This document shows positions 8,645-16,890 of a DNA stretch of 64,000 bases, one piece after another; position 1 is the first letter of the stretch, and each line of letters opens with the position of its first letter. Source of the DNA: Actinoplanes sandaracinus (lineage in GTDB: Bacteria; Actinomycetota; Actinomycetes; Mycobacteriales; Micromonosporaceae); the NCBI RefSeq assembly GCF_030009775.1, contig NZ_JASCTH010000010.1:1-64000 (forward strand), read 5' to 3'. The position numbers were made by a program, and so were the translations under genes. Below the pieces are notes generated by a model that had not been told where the DNA came from, did no database searches, and saw only the letters and a program-made list of their open reading frames with translations.

Positions 8645-9834
8645 TGACGTACCAGGTGCGGCCGCTCGGGCCGGCTGATCAGCAACTCGCGTGGGACCTC
8701 GGAAGCCTCACGTTCGGGTACCACGAGCAGCCCATGCCGGAGGGTTGGGCCTCCGATTCCCCCGGCCGGCGCACGCTCGGTGTCTTCGACTCGGCCGGGC
8801 GGATGGTCGCCAAGGCGGTGGACCGTGAGCAGGGCCAGTGGTTCGGCGGCCGGGTCGTGCCGGCCAGCGGTGTCGCCGGCGTGGCGACCGCGGCCGAGCT
8901 GCGCGGTCGTGGCCTGGGCCGGCTCGTGCTGACGCGGCTGCTGCAGGGCGCCCGGGAACGAGGGGCGGTGATCAGCACGCTGTTCGACACCGCCCCGGCA
9001 CCGTACCGGGCACTGGGCTGGGAAGAGGTCGGCGAGCTGATCTACTACACGGCGCAGACCCGGGTGCTGGCCGAGATCCGTCCCGATCTCAAGATCATGC
9101 TGCGGCCGGCGACAGAGGCAGACATCCGCGCGGCCGGCGAGATCTACCGCGAGGTGGCGCGGACCGGCACAGGCATGATGGAGCGCTCCGGGCCGGCCTT
9201 CGAGGCGACCCCAGCGCAGCTGCTGGCCGACTGCCACGGGTTCACCGTCGCCGTTGACGACACCGGCAGCATCGTCGGGTACGCCAGGTGGGACCGCGGC
9301 CCCGGCTACGACGCGAGCGGCAAGCTCACCGTGGACGATCTGATCGGGCTGACGCCTGAGGCGACGCGTACGTTGCTGGCGATGCTCGGCGGCTGGGCCA
9401 GCGTCGCGCCGACCGTCCTGATCCGGCTGGGCACCGCCGACCCGGTCTGGTCGCTGCTGGCACGGGGCGACGCCAAGCCCGAGTCCACGCAGCCGTGGAT
9501 GCTGCGCGTCATCGACGCGTCCGGTGCGGTCGCTGCGCGCGGCTGGCCGCGGCACCTGACCGGCGAGGTCGACCTGGAGCTGACCGACGACGTTTGCCCG
9601 TGGCACCAGGGTCGCCACCGGCTGGTGCTCTCCGGCGGGAACGGCCGGCTGGAGCCGGGCGGCGCGGGCACTGTCCGGCTGACACCGCGCGGTCTGGCCT
9701 CCTGGTACGCGGGCGCGGCGACACCGCAGCAGCTGCGCCGCAGCGGTTTCCTGACCGGTGGGGATACCGACACCGACGAGTTGCTGCGCACCGCGACCGC
9801 CGGTCCGGCGCCGACACTGCACGACTACTTCTGA
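8644..9834 (+). CDS. Eis-like GNAT acetyltransferase
   Basis: About 396 residues, the size of the Eis (enhanced intracellular survival) family, which fuses an N-terminal GNAT domain, a second degenerate GNAT domain and a C-terminal sterol-carrier-like domain. The acetyl-CoA loop RGRGLGRL is visible near residue 87, after the strand VAGVATA. The C-terminus ends in YF, matching the family's use of its terminal carboxylate in catalysis. Eis proteins acetylate aminoglycosides at several amines, and peptides; the physiological substrate here is unknown. GTG 8644 is favoured over ATG 8635 because a -10 hexamer sits 7 nt upstream. Confidence 0.85.
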   Translation: MTYQVRPLGPADQQLAWDLGSLTFGYHEQPMPEGWASDSPGRRTLGVFDSAGRMVAKAVDREQGQWFGGRVVPASGVAGVATAAELRGRGLGRLVLTRLLQGARERGAVISTLFDTAPAPYRALGWEEVGELIYYTAQTRVLAEIRPDLKIMLRPATEADIRAAGEIYREVARTGTGMMERSGPAFEATPAQLLADCHGFTVAVDDTGSIVGYARWDRGPGYDASGKLTVDDLIGLTPEATRTLLAMLGGWASVAPTVLIRLGTADPVWSLLARGDAKPESTQPWMLRVIDASGAVAARGWPRHLTGEVDLELTDDVCPWHQGRHRLVLSGGNGRLEPGGAGTVRLTPRGLASWYAGAATPQQLRRSGFLTGGDTDTDELLRTATAGPAPTLHDYF

Positions 9835-9907
9835 GGATTGACCTTCGCATACGGACGGCCACCGCATCCCGTCACCGCGGCCGTCCGTGGCAGGCGCGGC
9901 GATCGTG

Positions 9908-9922
9908 CAGAATGCCCGGGTG
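9908..9922 (+). promoter_or_regulatory. -10 box fused to a leaderless start
   Basis: CAGAAT at 9908-9913, a 6-nt spacer, then GTG at 9920. Confidence 0.5.
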
Positions 9923-10438
9923 ATCATCGATGTGCGCGCCGGGAGAGAAGGCGATCTGCCGGCTTTGCTGGAGATCTACAACCATCACGTCCGAACCGGT
10001 CATGCCACTTTCGATGAAGTTGAGGTGAGCCTCGACGACCGGCAGGCCTGGTGGGCGACGTATGCGCCGGTCGGCTCACATCGACTTATCGTGGCTGCCG
10101 GAGACGAACGGGTGGCCGGGTACGCCACGAGCAGCCCGTACCGGGCGCATCCTGCGTTCCAGCACACAGTGGAAACCAGCGTCTACCTCGCTCCCGATGC
10201 GATCGGCCAAGGGATTGGCGGGCGGCTCTACGACACGCTGCTGGCCGAACTGGTCGACACCGACGCTCACCATGTCGTGGCTGCCGTGGCGCTGCCCAAT
10301 GACGCGTCCGTGGCACTGCATCTCTCCCGGAGGTTCACTGTTGTGGGCACTTTCACCGACTACGCGATCAAGCGCGGTAGGCGCATCAGTTCCACCTGGT
10401 TTGAGCGCCCGGTGCGCATGCGGGACGAATGCCCATAG
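9920..10438 (+). CDS. GNAT N-acetyltransferase, phosphinothricin/MnaT-like
   Basis: A 172-residue single-domain GNAT enzyme. The N-terminus IDVRAGREGDLPALLEIYNH and the segment TFDEVEVS are typical of the Pat/YncA group, which acetylates phosphinothricin, methionine sulfone or related amino acids. The acetyl-CoA loop reads GQGIGGRLY near 96, followed by ALPNDASVALH. The expected tail HERLGF is replaced by HLSRRF, so the last strand differs from typical enzymes. It lies 85 bp after the Eis-like gene with its own -10 box. Confidence 0.85.
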   Translation: MIIDVRAGREGDLPALLEIYNHHVRTGHATFDEVEVSLDDRQAWWATYAPVGSHRLIVAAGDERVAGYATSSPYRAHPAFQHTVETSVYLAPDAIGQGIGGRLYDTLLAELVDTDAHHVVAAVALPNDASVALHLSRRFTVVGTFTDYAIKRGRRISSTWFERPVRMRDECP

Positions 10439-10679
10439 TTCTCGTCCTACCCGGCTCTTGCCTGGTTTCACTTCATGCCGCAGACAACGCTCGGTCTCCT
10501 CGCCAGCCGCCCGGGCTCGCCACCGACACTCACCGCAGTCACCCCGGGTGATGCCCTGAGCTGTTCCGCAGGGATGCCAGTCGGGCTGCGAGGGGGGTAA
10601 CGGCAAGCTGAGCCGCGCGTGCGGCGGTGCGGGTCCGTGTGCGATGCTCTCGCTCCACCGATGAAAGGGGCATCGCACC

Positions 10680-11045
10680 GTGCAGTTCGCCGAGGCCGTG
10701 GACCGCCATCTCGCCGCCGTCACCGGGCGCGATCTGGCGGGCTATCAGGCCACACTCCACCCGGACGTGTCTTTGATCATGCTGGACGGCCGACTCCTCA
10801 CCGGCCGCGACGCCGTACTCGATCTGCACCGCGCCTGGTTCGGCGATCCTGACTGGAGCTGGAGCCTGACGCCACTGTGGAGCACCGTCGCCGGGGACAC
10901 CGGAGTCGCCGTGTTCGCGGTGGAGTACCGGGACCTCGATGCTGACGGGCGCCCGTACGAGCTGGCGTACTCGCTCGGTCTGACCTTCGTCCGGGTGGAT
11001 GCCGCCTGGCTGCTTTTGCACGACCAGAACACCCGGACCAGCTGA
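10680..11045 (+). CDS. SnoaL/NTF2-like protein (DUF4440 type)
   Basis: A 121-residue protein with the cone-shaped alpha+beta-barrel signature of the NTF2/SnoaL superfamily: a long N-terminal helix, the segment HPDVSLIMLDGRLLTGRDAV, and paired strands ending FVRVDAAWLLLHDQNT. The DQNT end is typical of DUF4440 calcium/calmodulin kinase-associated-like domains. Such proteins act as small hydrolases, isomerases or binding proteins, and no specific role can be named. The GTG start follows a GAAAGGGG ribosome-binding site about 10 nt upstream. Confidence 0.75.
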   Translation: MQFAEAVDRHLAAVTGRDLAGYQATLHPDVSLIMLDGRLLTGRDAVLDLHRAWFGDPDWSWSLTPLWSTVAGDTGVAVFAVEYRDLDADGRPYELAYSLGLTFVRVDAAWLLLHDQNTRTS

Positions 11046-11046
11046 A

Positions 11047-11080
11047 GCTCCCCCCGCAGGCCTCAGCTTGCGGGAGGGGC
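11047..11080. terminator. Bidirectional terminator between convergent genes
   Basis: Arms at 11047-11058 and 11069-11080 pair at 10 of 12 positions around a 10-nt loop. The hairpin overlaps the stop codon of the acetyltransferase gene on the minus strand. Confidence 0.65.
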
Positions 11081-11626
11081 CGGCTTCAGACGCTTCCGCT
11101 CGACGATGCTCGTCGCCGTCACCACGCTCAGCGGCGGCACGTCCTTCGCGACGACGGCGCCCGCCCCGACGACCGACCCGTGGCCGATCGTCACTCCAGG
11201 GGTGACCGTGACCGCCGCGCCGATCCACACGTCATCCTCGATGACGATGGGCGCGTGCGTGATGAAGTCGTACCGTTCGTCGAGCTCGACGGGGTGCCCG
11301 GCGGTGCTCAGCGTCACCCGGGGGCCGATCAGGACGCGGTCACCGATGGTGATGCCCCCGTAGTCGAGGAAGAAGCATCCCTGATTGATGAACACCCGCT
11401 CTCCGAACGACGCTCCCAGCCCGTAGTCGCAGTGGAACGGCGGCAGGATGGAGAGGGAATCCGGGACCGGCCCACCGAAGATCTCGGTGAGCATCGTCCT
11501 GCGGGCGTCGAGGTCGTCGAACGGCAGCATGTTGAGGCGCGAGGTCAAACCCATCACGATGGGTACGCGCTCCGCGAAGGCACGTGACTCGGGTGTCCGC
11601 GTTCGCAGGCGTTGCTCGTGGCGCAC
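11063..11626 (-). CDS. Maltose/galactoside-type sugar O-acetyltransferase
   Basis: A 187-residue left-handed parallel beta-helix acyltransferase. After the short N-terminal helical part (about 1-55) come hexapeptide repeats such as FLDYGGITIGDRVLIG, IVIEDDVWIGAAVTV and PGVTIGHGSVVGAGAVV. The catalytic histidine is in TAGHPV. These enzymes move acetyl from acetyl-CoA to maltose, galactosides or related sugars as trimers. The open frame extends upstream to 11794, but the family start is at GTG 11626, which has CAGCAT at -10 distance with a 6-nt spacer. Confidence 0.9.
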   Translation of the reverse strand: MRHEQRLRTRTPESRAFAERVPIVMGLTSRLNMLPFDDLDARRTMLTEIFGGPVPDSLSILPPFHCDYGLGASFGERVFINQGCFFLDYGGITIGDRVLIGPRVTLSTAGHPVELDERYDFITHAPIVIEDDVWIGAAVTVTPGVTIGHGSVVGAGAVVAKDVPPLSVVTATSIVERKRLKPAPPAS

Positions 11627-11638
11627 GAGCCGATGCTG
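11624..11638 (-). promoter_or_regulatory. -10 box fused to a leaderless start
   Basis: On the minus strand CAGCAT (11638-11633), 6 nt, then GTG (11626). Confidence 0.5.
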
Positions 11639-11693
11639 GCACGGTGACGCGGTGACTCGTGACGACCCCCTCCCGCGGTGACATGGGGCGGCG

Positions 11694-12878
11694 TCACATC
11701 GACGGGCCGGCCTGGAGTCGGGTGCGCAGCCACCCGGGGCTGAGGATCGTGTCGAAGGCGATCTCGGCCGCGCCGCGCAGCGGGCCGATCTCACCGACCG
11801 TCCCGGCCAGGATGCGGGGCGGGTCGGCGCGCCTGAACCGCATGAGGGCCTCGGCGCAGGCCTGTTCGATCAGGCCGCGCCGCAGGCGGATCAGGTCGAT
11901 CCCCAGTCCGGAGAGGGTGACCGCCTCGGGGTCGAGGGCGTTGGCCAGCGCGCCGAGTCCTCGCCCGAGGGCGGTGGCGTTGTCGTCGACGGCCCGGCAC
12001 GCCTCGGGCTCGCCGGCCTCGGCGCGGGCCAGGATCTCGCGCCCCCGAGCCCGCCCGGCCCCGTAACCGGGGTTCTGCCCGAAGCGCCGCAGCAGCGCGT
12101 TGGCGCCGACGTCCAGGCTCCAGCAACCCTGGACGCCGCACATGCACCGCAGGCTTGAGCCGGTGAGCGGCATGTGCCCGAACTCGCCGGCGATGTTGTT
12201 GGCGCCGCGCTGGGAGTCCCCGCCCAGCAGCAGGGTGCCGCCGATGTCGAAGTCGATGTGGAAGTGCAGGGCGGTCCCGGTCCCGCGTAGGGCGCCGCGG
12301 CGGGCCTCGGCGAGGCCGGCGAGCCTGCCGTCGTTGTCGACCACGGTCGGCCACTCGTCGCCGATGTGCTCGCCGAGGTCCACATCGTCCCATCCCAGGT
12401 GCGAGATGTGCAGGCGGCGGCCGTCCCGGACCGGCCCGGCGATGGCGATGCCGAGCGAGGCGAGCCGGTCGGTGGCGTGCCGCCGGGTGGCTCCGCGGAT
12501 CTCGTCGAACACCATCGGCGTCCGGTCGTGCTCGCCGGTCTCCAACTCGGTCAGCCGCCCGCCCAGCTCGATTCTCGCCAGGGTCCAGGAGTCCTCGCGG
12601 ATGTCGGCGGCGAAGGCGACCGGCCCGTCGGGGTGCGCGAGCAGCAGGGTCGTGGGTCGGCCGCGGCCCGTGGTCTCGGCGGGCACCTCGTGCAGCAGCC
12701 CGGCCGCCTCCAGTTCGCCGACGAGCGCGGCGGCGGTGTTGCGGCCGATGCCCAGCAGCCGGGCCGCGCCGGCGCGGGTGAGCGGCTCGTCGGCGTCGTG
12801 GACGAGCCGCAGGAGCCGGGTCTGGTTGTGGACCCGGAGGTCGGCGCTGGTCTTCATCTGCTGCGGCATGGCAGGCAT
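11694..12878 (-). CDS. ROK-family transcriptional repressor
   Basis: A 394-residue XylR/NagC-type ROK protein. An N-terminal winged helix (about 10-75, with GAARLLGIGRNTAAALVGELEAAGL in two helices) is followed by a sugar-kinase-like fold. The ROK zinc motif is visible as the C-x-C-x4-C cluster CMCGVQGC after GEFGHMPL. The ATP site has degenerate glycines (FDIGGTLLLGG), as expected for a repressor rather than a kinase. It is divergent from an MFS carrier with a 117-bp intergenic region holding two 14-bp direct repeats, so it probably controls sugar uptake. Starts at 12878, 12866 and 12854 are all possible. Confidence 0.92.
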   Translation of the reverse strand: MPAMPQQMKTSADLRVHNQTRLLRLVHDADEPLTRAGAARLLGIGRNTAAALVGELEAAGLLHEVPAETTGRGRPTTLLLAHPDGPVAFAADIREDSWTLARIELGGRLTELETGEHDRTPMVFDEIRGATRRHATDRLASLGIAIAGPVRDGRRLHISHLGWDDVDLGEHIGDEWPTVVDNDGRLAGLAEARRGALRGTGTALHFHIDFDIGGTLLLGGDSQRGANNIAGEFGHMPLTGSSLRCMCGVQGCWSLDVGANALLRRFGQNPGYGAGRARGREILARAEAGEPEACRAVDDNATALGRGLGALANALDPEAVTLSGLGIDLIRLRRGLIEQACAEALMRFRRADPPRILAGTVGEIGPLRGAAEIAFDTILSPGWLRTRLQAGPSM

Positions 12879-12917
12879 TATTCCGTCGCCGTCGCGCCCC
12901 GGCCCGTTTATGTCTTC

Positions 12918-12977
12918 GGCGAGGACAAAATTTGACGGTCAGCTCGCGGCGCTTTAAGTTCGAGGCGAGAACAAAAT
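12918..12977. promoter_or_regulatory. Two direct repeats in the ROK/MFS divergent promoter
   Basis: GGCGAGGACAAAAT (12918-12931) and GGCGAGAACAAAAT (12964-12977) differ at one base and start 46 bp apart. They are candidate operators for the ROK protein. Confidence 0.6.
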
Positions 12978-12995
12978 GCCGTACCGAGGAGGGGC

Positions 12996-14219
12996 ATGTA
13001 TCCCGACACCACCACCCTGCGCCGCGCCCGCGTCGGGGTCTTCGGCACTTTCGCGACCTCAGGTTTCGTCATGGGCGCCTGGGCGGCCGCTCTGCCCTCC
13101 GTCGGCAACCGGCTCGACCTCGGCGAGGCCCGCCTCGGCACGCTGCTCCTGCTGATCCAGATCGTCGGGCTGGCCACCATGCTCGTCGCGGGGAGAATCG
13201 CCGACCGGATCACCAGCCGCGCCCTGCTGCGCTGGACCGGCCCGGCCACCCAACTGGTCCTCGTCGCCCCCGCACTCGCGCCGGACTATGAGGCCCTCCT
13301 GCTCTGCGGCGCGCTCTACGGCGTCGGTGTCGGCTTCGTCGAGGTGGGCCTCAACGCCCACTCCGTCGAGCTCGAGCGCTACTACCGGCGGCCCATCATC
13401 TCGTCCTTCCACGGTTTCTGGAGCCTCGGCGGCGCCGCCGCGGGCGCGCTCACCTCGCTCGGCCTCACTCTCGGGCTGGGGAACCAGGCCATGCTGGTGA
13501 TCGCCGCGCTGGCCTGTGCCGTGGTGTTCGCCGCCTTCACCCGTCCGCTACTACCGCCACCAGGCCGGACGCGCGGTGGCGACGCCGCCACGCCGGCCGG
13601 CACGGCCCGCATCGGCGTGATCGTGCTCGGCGCGATGTTCGTCCTCGGCCTCGGTGGCCACCTCATCGAGTCCGGCGCGGTCGACTGGGCCAATCTGCAC
13701 GCCGCCCGCGTCCTGAAGGCCGACGAGGCGCTCGCGCCGCTGTCGTACACGGTGTTCGCCTGCGCGATGACGGTCTTCCGCCTGCTGGGCGACCCGATCC
13801 GCGCCAGGCTCGGCCCCGGCCGCACACTGCTGAGCGCGGGTGCCCTGGCCGCCGCCGGCTACGGCCTCATCCTCGTCTCGGCGGCGGCCGGCGGGCTTCC
13901 CCTCGCGTGGGCCGGCTGGATCCTCGCCGGCTCCGGGATCGCGGTGATCGTCCCCGTGCTGTTCAGCGCCATCGGGGAGGCCGGCGGCCCGCCCTCCACC
14001 ATCGCCCTGATCTCGATCTCCGGCTCCGCCGGCCTGCTGCTCGGCCCGGCCGCGATCGGCTACCTCGCCGAAGCCACCAACCTGACGATCGGCCTGCTGG
14101 TCCCGGTCGCCCTGGCGGTCTTCATCGCCCTGGCCGGACCGGCCACCATGCGCCGCCTCCTCGCCAGCCGGGCGCCCGAGAAGGCCGAGCCCGGCGCGCC
14201 GGTCCTGAACAGGCGCTAG
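12996..14219 (+). CDS. MFS transporter
   Basis: A 407-residue carrier with 12 predicted helices in two six-helix halves. The GRIADRITSR loop between helices 2 and 3 is the MFS A-motif equivalent. It resembles the fucose-permease/YbjJ-like branch often paired with ROK or LacI repressors, so a sugar or sugar acid is the likely substrate. A GAGGAGGGG ribosome-binding site lies just before the ATG. The last 4 bp overlap the convergent DUF1963 gene. Confidence 0.92.
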   Translation: MYPDTTTLRRARVGVFGTFATSGFVMGAWAAALPSVGNRLDLGEARLGTLLLLIQIVGLATMLVAGRIADRITSRALLRWTGPATQLVLVAPALAPDYEALLLCGALYGVGVGFVEVGLNAHSVELERYYRRPIISSFHGFWSLGGAAAGALTSLGLTLGLGNQAMLVIAALACAVVFAAFTRPLLPPPGRTRGGDAATPAGTARIGVIVLGAMFVLGLGGHLIESGAVDWANLHAARVLKADEALAPLSYTVFACAMTVFRLLGDPIRARLGPGRTLLSAGALAAAGYGLILVSAAAGGLPLAWAGWILAGSGIAVIVPVLFSAIGEAGGPPSTIALISISGSAGLLLGPAAIGYLAEATNLTIGLLVPVALAVFIALAGPATMRRLLASRAPEKAEPGAPVLNRR

Positions 14220-15205
14220 CCGCGTATGAACGCCCAGACCCGGCCGAACCGGTGCCGGCGCAGATCGCTCTCCCTGATCCAGAACTGCAGATGCCCCTCG
14301 TCGCCGATCCAGCCGTCGAGCGGGCCCACGCCAGGAACGTCGATCAGCAGGCGGTAGCCGTCGTCGTGGTCCTTGCACGGCAGCAGCGTGCGCAGCGGCT
14401 CCGGCTCGGTGGCGATGCCGAACATCGTGGGCAGGTCGTGCACCGGCCCGTAGTCCTCGATCACGCCCCAGTTCGAGAACACCGTCTCCAGGACCCGGCG
14501 GCGCGCCGTCTCCAGGTCGCCGGGGAAGGTCCACTGCACCTCGGCGTCGACCGGGACCGCGTCCCGGAAATACTCGTCGCCCAGATCCTCGGGCCGTGCC
14601 AGCCGCTTCCGGCCGGGCCTCCTGATGTGGCGGACCTGCCAGGCGTTGCGTTCCCCGTCCGCCCGATCGTCGCCGCCGGTCTCCAGGTCGTGGAAGAACT
14701 GCAGCACTCCGGGGACCTTCACGTCCAGGCCGCAGACGTCGGGCACTGCGGCCTGGACCAGATGGGCGAGCGGGATGTCGTCGTCGCGCCGGGGCCACCC
14801 GGTGTGCCGGCCCTTCGACGGTTCCCCGGCGATCCAGGTGTCCGGGTGCGCGTCGGGGCCGGGGACCGGCCGCAGCAGGACCCCCGGTTCGGCGGTGACC
14901 GGCTCGCCGGCCAGGTCGACCAACGGGTGCCGCAGCCAGCGGTCCAGATCCTTGCGCTCGGGCGGCCGCGGCATCCACGGGTGGATCCAGTAGCGAGCGT
15001 CCCGGCGAACGAACGGGTCCTCGTCGCGCTCGGCGATCGCCCGGATCCGGGCCACGTCCGCCGGATCCGCGACGGCCGCCTCGGCGCTCCGGTTGAGCCG
15101 GTCCACCAGGGCGTTCCACTTCCGGTGGCCGGGGCTGGTGGTCCAGTCCCGGCGCCATCCGGCGAGCGTGCGCCAGCCGTCGAGCAACTCCGCTACCCGG
15201 TCCAC
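14216..15205 (-). CDS. DUF1963/YwqG-like protein
   Basis: A 329-residue cytosolic protein. The C-terminal third carries the DUF1963 signature: a strand YRLLIDVPG, then WIGDEGHLQFWIRESDLRRHRF, equivalent to the GDaG-FWI-DL pattern of YwqG proteins. The N-terminal part is charged and rich in WxxP segments and has no recognisable motif. The function of the family is unknown. The open frame continues to 15562, overlapping the PhoX-like gene, but GTG at 15205 has a TAAAAT hexamer 7 nt upstream and is the likely leaderless start. Confidence 0.75.
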   Translation of the reverse strand: MDRVAELLDGWRTLAGWRRDWTTSPGHRKWNALVDRLNRSAEAAVADPADVARIRAIAERDEDPFVRRDARYWIHPWMPRPPERKDLDRWLRHPLVDLAGEPVTAEPGVLLRPVPGPDAHPDTWIAGEPSKGRHTGWPRRDDDIPLAHLVQAAVPDVCGLDVKVPGVLQFFHDLETGGDDRADGERNAWQVRHIRRPGRKRLARPEDLGDEYFRDAVPVDAEVQWTFPGDLETARRRVLETVFSNWGVIEDYGPVHDLPTMFGIATEPEPLRTLLPCKDHDDGYRLLIDVPGVGPLDGWIGDEGHLQFWIRESDLRRHRFGRVWAFIRG

Positions 15206-15218
15206 CCCGGGTATTTTA
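15203..15218 (-). promoter_or_regulatory. -10 box fused to a leaderless start
   Basis: On the minus strand TAAAAT (15218-15213), 7 nt, then GTG (15205). Confidence 0.55.
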
Positions 15219-15222
15219 CGGC

Positions 15223-16383
15223 TTATGTACGGAACGGGCCGGTGATGCAGTAGGTGATGCCGCCCGAGGCCGACCCGGTGGTGCCCCGCTGGGAGGAGAA
15301 GTAGAGACGGTCGCCGGCCGGGGTGAACGCCGGACCGCACAGCTCCGACGAGCCCTGCCCGCTGACCCGCAGGAACACCGAGATCTTGTCGTCCGGCGTG
15401 ATCATGCAGATGTCCATGCTGGCGCCGTCCTCGGCGACGTAGAGATCGCCGTACGAGGACCCGGTCACGTTGTCGACCCCGGTCAGCGGGGCCGATCCGG
15501 ACGAGACGAGGTTGTCGTCGTACGCCAGCTCGAAGGTGTTGGTGAGCAGGTTGACCTGCCACACCCGGTTGTCACCCTTGGTGGTGAACCAGACGGTGTC
15601 GTTGGCGTAGTGGCAGCCCTCGCCGCCGTTGAACGATTTCGACCCGGCGACCTGGCTGCGGGTCGCGGTGGGGGAGCCGTCCGGGTCGGGCACGTTCTGC
15701 CACGTGAACGACCCGGAGGTGCCCGATCCGGCGACGAACACCTGCAGCGTGCCGGAGGACAGGTCGCCCCAGGTGGTGGGCACGAACCGGTAGAAGCGGC
15801 CATTGGTCTCGTCCTCGGTCAGGTAGATCACCTTGCGGACCGGGTCGGCGGCGGCGGCCTCGTGCTTGAACCGGCCCATCGCGGGACGCGCCACGGCGGC
15901 GCCCCCGAGGGGGTAGGTCTCCCAGACCCGGCCGCGGCTGATCTCCTCGCAGCTCAGCCAGGTGTTCCACGGGGTCTTGCCGCCCGCGCAGTTCAGGTTG
16001 GTGCCGGACAGGATGCGAGAGGCGCCGACGATCGCGCCGGCCGAGTCGAACAGGATCCGTGAGGCGCCGCCGCCGGCCGACGCGCTGACCTCGGAGTTGG
16101 AGACGTAGACCCAGCCGCTGCCGTTGGGGATGACCGCGCCGCCGTCGGGCGCGTCGTGCCAGACGTACGAGGTGCCGGGCACGGTCTGCCGGGAGCGGGC
16201 GATCACCGTGCTGGTGAACCCGGCCGGGAGCCGGATGCCGTTCGCGTCGGCGGCCTGGAGCGCGCCGTAGGGTCCGGGCGCGTTCTGGGCTGGGGCGGCA
16301 TACGCCGCCGACCATGCGGTGAAGGGCAGGGCCAGGCCCCCGGCGCCGGCCACGGTGGTGCGCAGCAGAGTCCGACGATCCAC
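15223..16383 (-). CDS. PhoX-family secreted phosphatase-like protein (DUF839)
   Basis: A 386-residue exported protein. The N-terminus has a twin-arginine signal (DRRTLLRTTVAG, a hydrophobic core, then an AYAAPAQ cleavage region). The mature part is a DUF839/PhoX beta-propeller with WNTWLSCEE, FKHEAAAADP, YLTEDETNGRFYRF and GCHYANDTVWFTTK, segments that in PhoX carry metal and phosphate ligands. PhoX enzymes are calcium/iron-dependent alkaline phosphatases. This one is shorter than typical PhoX, so activity is not certain. GTG start with a GAGGAGGAACA ribosome-binding site. Confidence 0.88.
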   Translation of the reverse strand: MDRRTLLRTTVAGAGGLALPFTAWSAAYAAPAQNAPGPYGALQAADANGIRLPAGFTSTVIARSRQTVPGTSYVWHDAPDGGAVIPNGSGWVYVSNSEVSASAGGGASRILFDSAGAIVGASRILSGTNLNCAGGKTPWNTWLSCEEISRGRVWETYPLGGAAVARPAMGRFKHEAAAADPVRKVIYLTEDETNGRFYRFVPTTWGDLSSGTLQVFVAGSGTSGSFTWQNVPDPDGSPTATRSQVAGSKSFNGGEGCHYANDTVWFTTKGDNRVWQVNLLTNTFELAYDDNLVSSGSAPLTGVDNVTGSSYGDLYVAEDGASMDICMITPDDKISVFLRVSGQGSSELCGPAFTPAGDRLYFSSQRGTTGSASGGITYCITGPFRT

Positions 16384-16568
16384 AGTGTTCCTCCTCGGGT
16401 GGGGTCCACGGGACCGTACCCACGCAGTGCGGACGGTCTCTTAACAGCAGGCATCGAATCGTAGTCCATCAATCTCCGGTGGGACAGCGCCCGATTCGGC
16501 AGCTTTTGAGGCTCGGTGCCCGGACCGCCGTCTCCATTAGCTCCGACCTCGTTGTGGCGCGATATTCC

Positions 16569-16890
16569 GTGGCTCAGGATTCCCGTGGAGAGAGAACGTT
16601 TCACAGTGGGGATAGGGAAACGGGAAAGACTGTTCCGAAGTTGTTCGGAATCGCCGCCGCCGTCGGTCTCAGTGCCGCCGGAATCACGCTGATCCCGCAT
16701 GCCGACGCGGCCACCGTATCGTTCGCGAAAGGGCCGGCGCCGAGCAACGGCAGCATCGAGGCGGTGCGCGGCCCCTCCGCCGTCACGGAGACCAGCGTGT
16801 CCGCGGCAGCGGTGTCCGGCTTCGGTGGCGGCGACATCCACCGGCGTCACGGTGGCCGAGTACCGCGGCACCCGCGGCGGCTTCACCGTG
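16569..16890 (+). pseudogene. Remnant resembling a cutinase / PET-hydrolase-like lipase gene
   Basis: From about 16641 the frame encodes a plausible signal peptide (LFGIAAAVGLSAAG, then PHADAA) followed by FAKGPAPSNGSIEAVRGP and SGFGGGDIH. From memory, this is the start of mature actinomycete cutinases/polyester hydrolases, which read like GP-x-P, then GPFSVS, then GFGGGTIYYP. The homology then stops. A +1 frame continues as VAEYRGTR-GGF and stop, which resembles the family's C-terminal VEEYRSTCPF. The roughly 200 residues of catalytic core between them are missing. This fits an internal deletion with a frameshift. No good start codon or ribosome-binding site is left; GTG 16569 is only the first possible start. 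Confidence 0.55.

Noticed and set aside
7306..9927. An 873-codon open frame on the minus strand
   Set aside because: It runs antisense through three well-supported genes, has Arg/Gly/Pro-biased low-complexity sequence and no family motif; a typical high-GC shadow.
8644..10438. A drug-resistance island (Eis-like plus phosphinothricin-like acetyltransferases)
   Set aside because: Each gene has its own promoter and both families have ordinary metabolic roles; two GNAT genes side by side do not establish a resistance locus.
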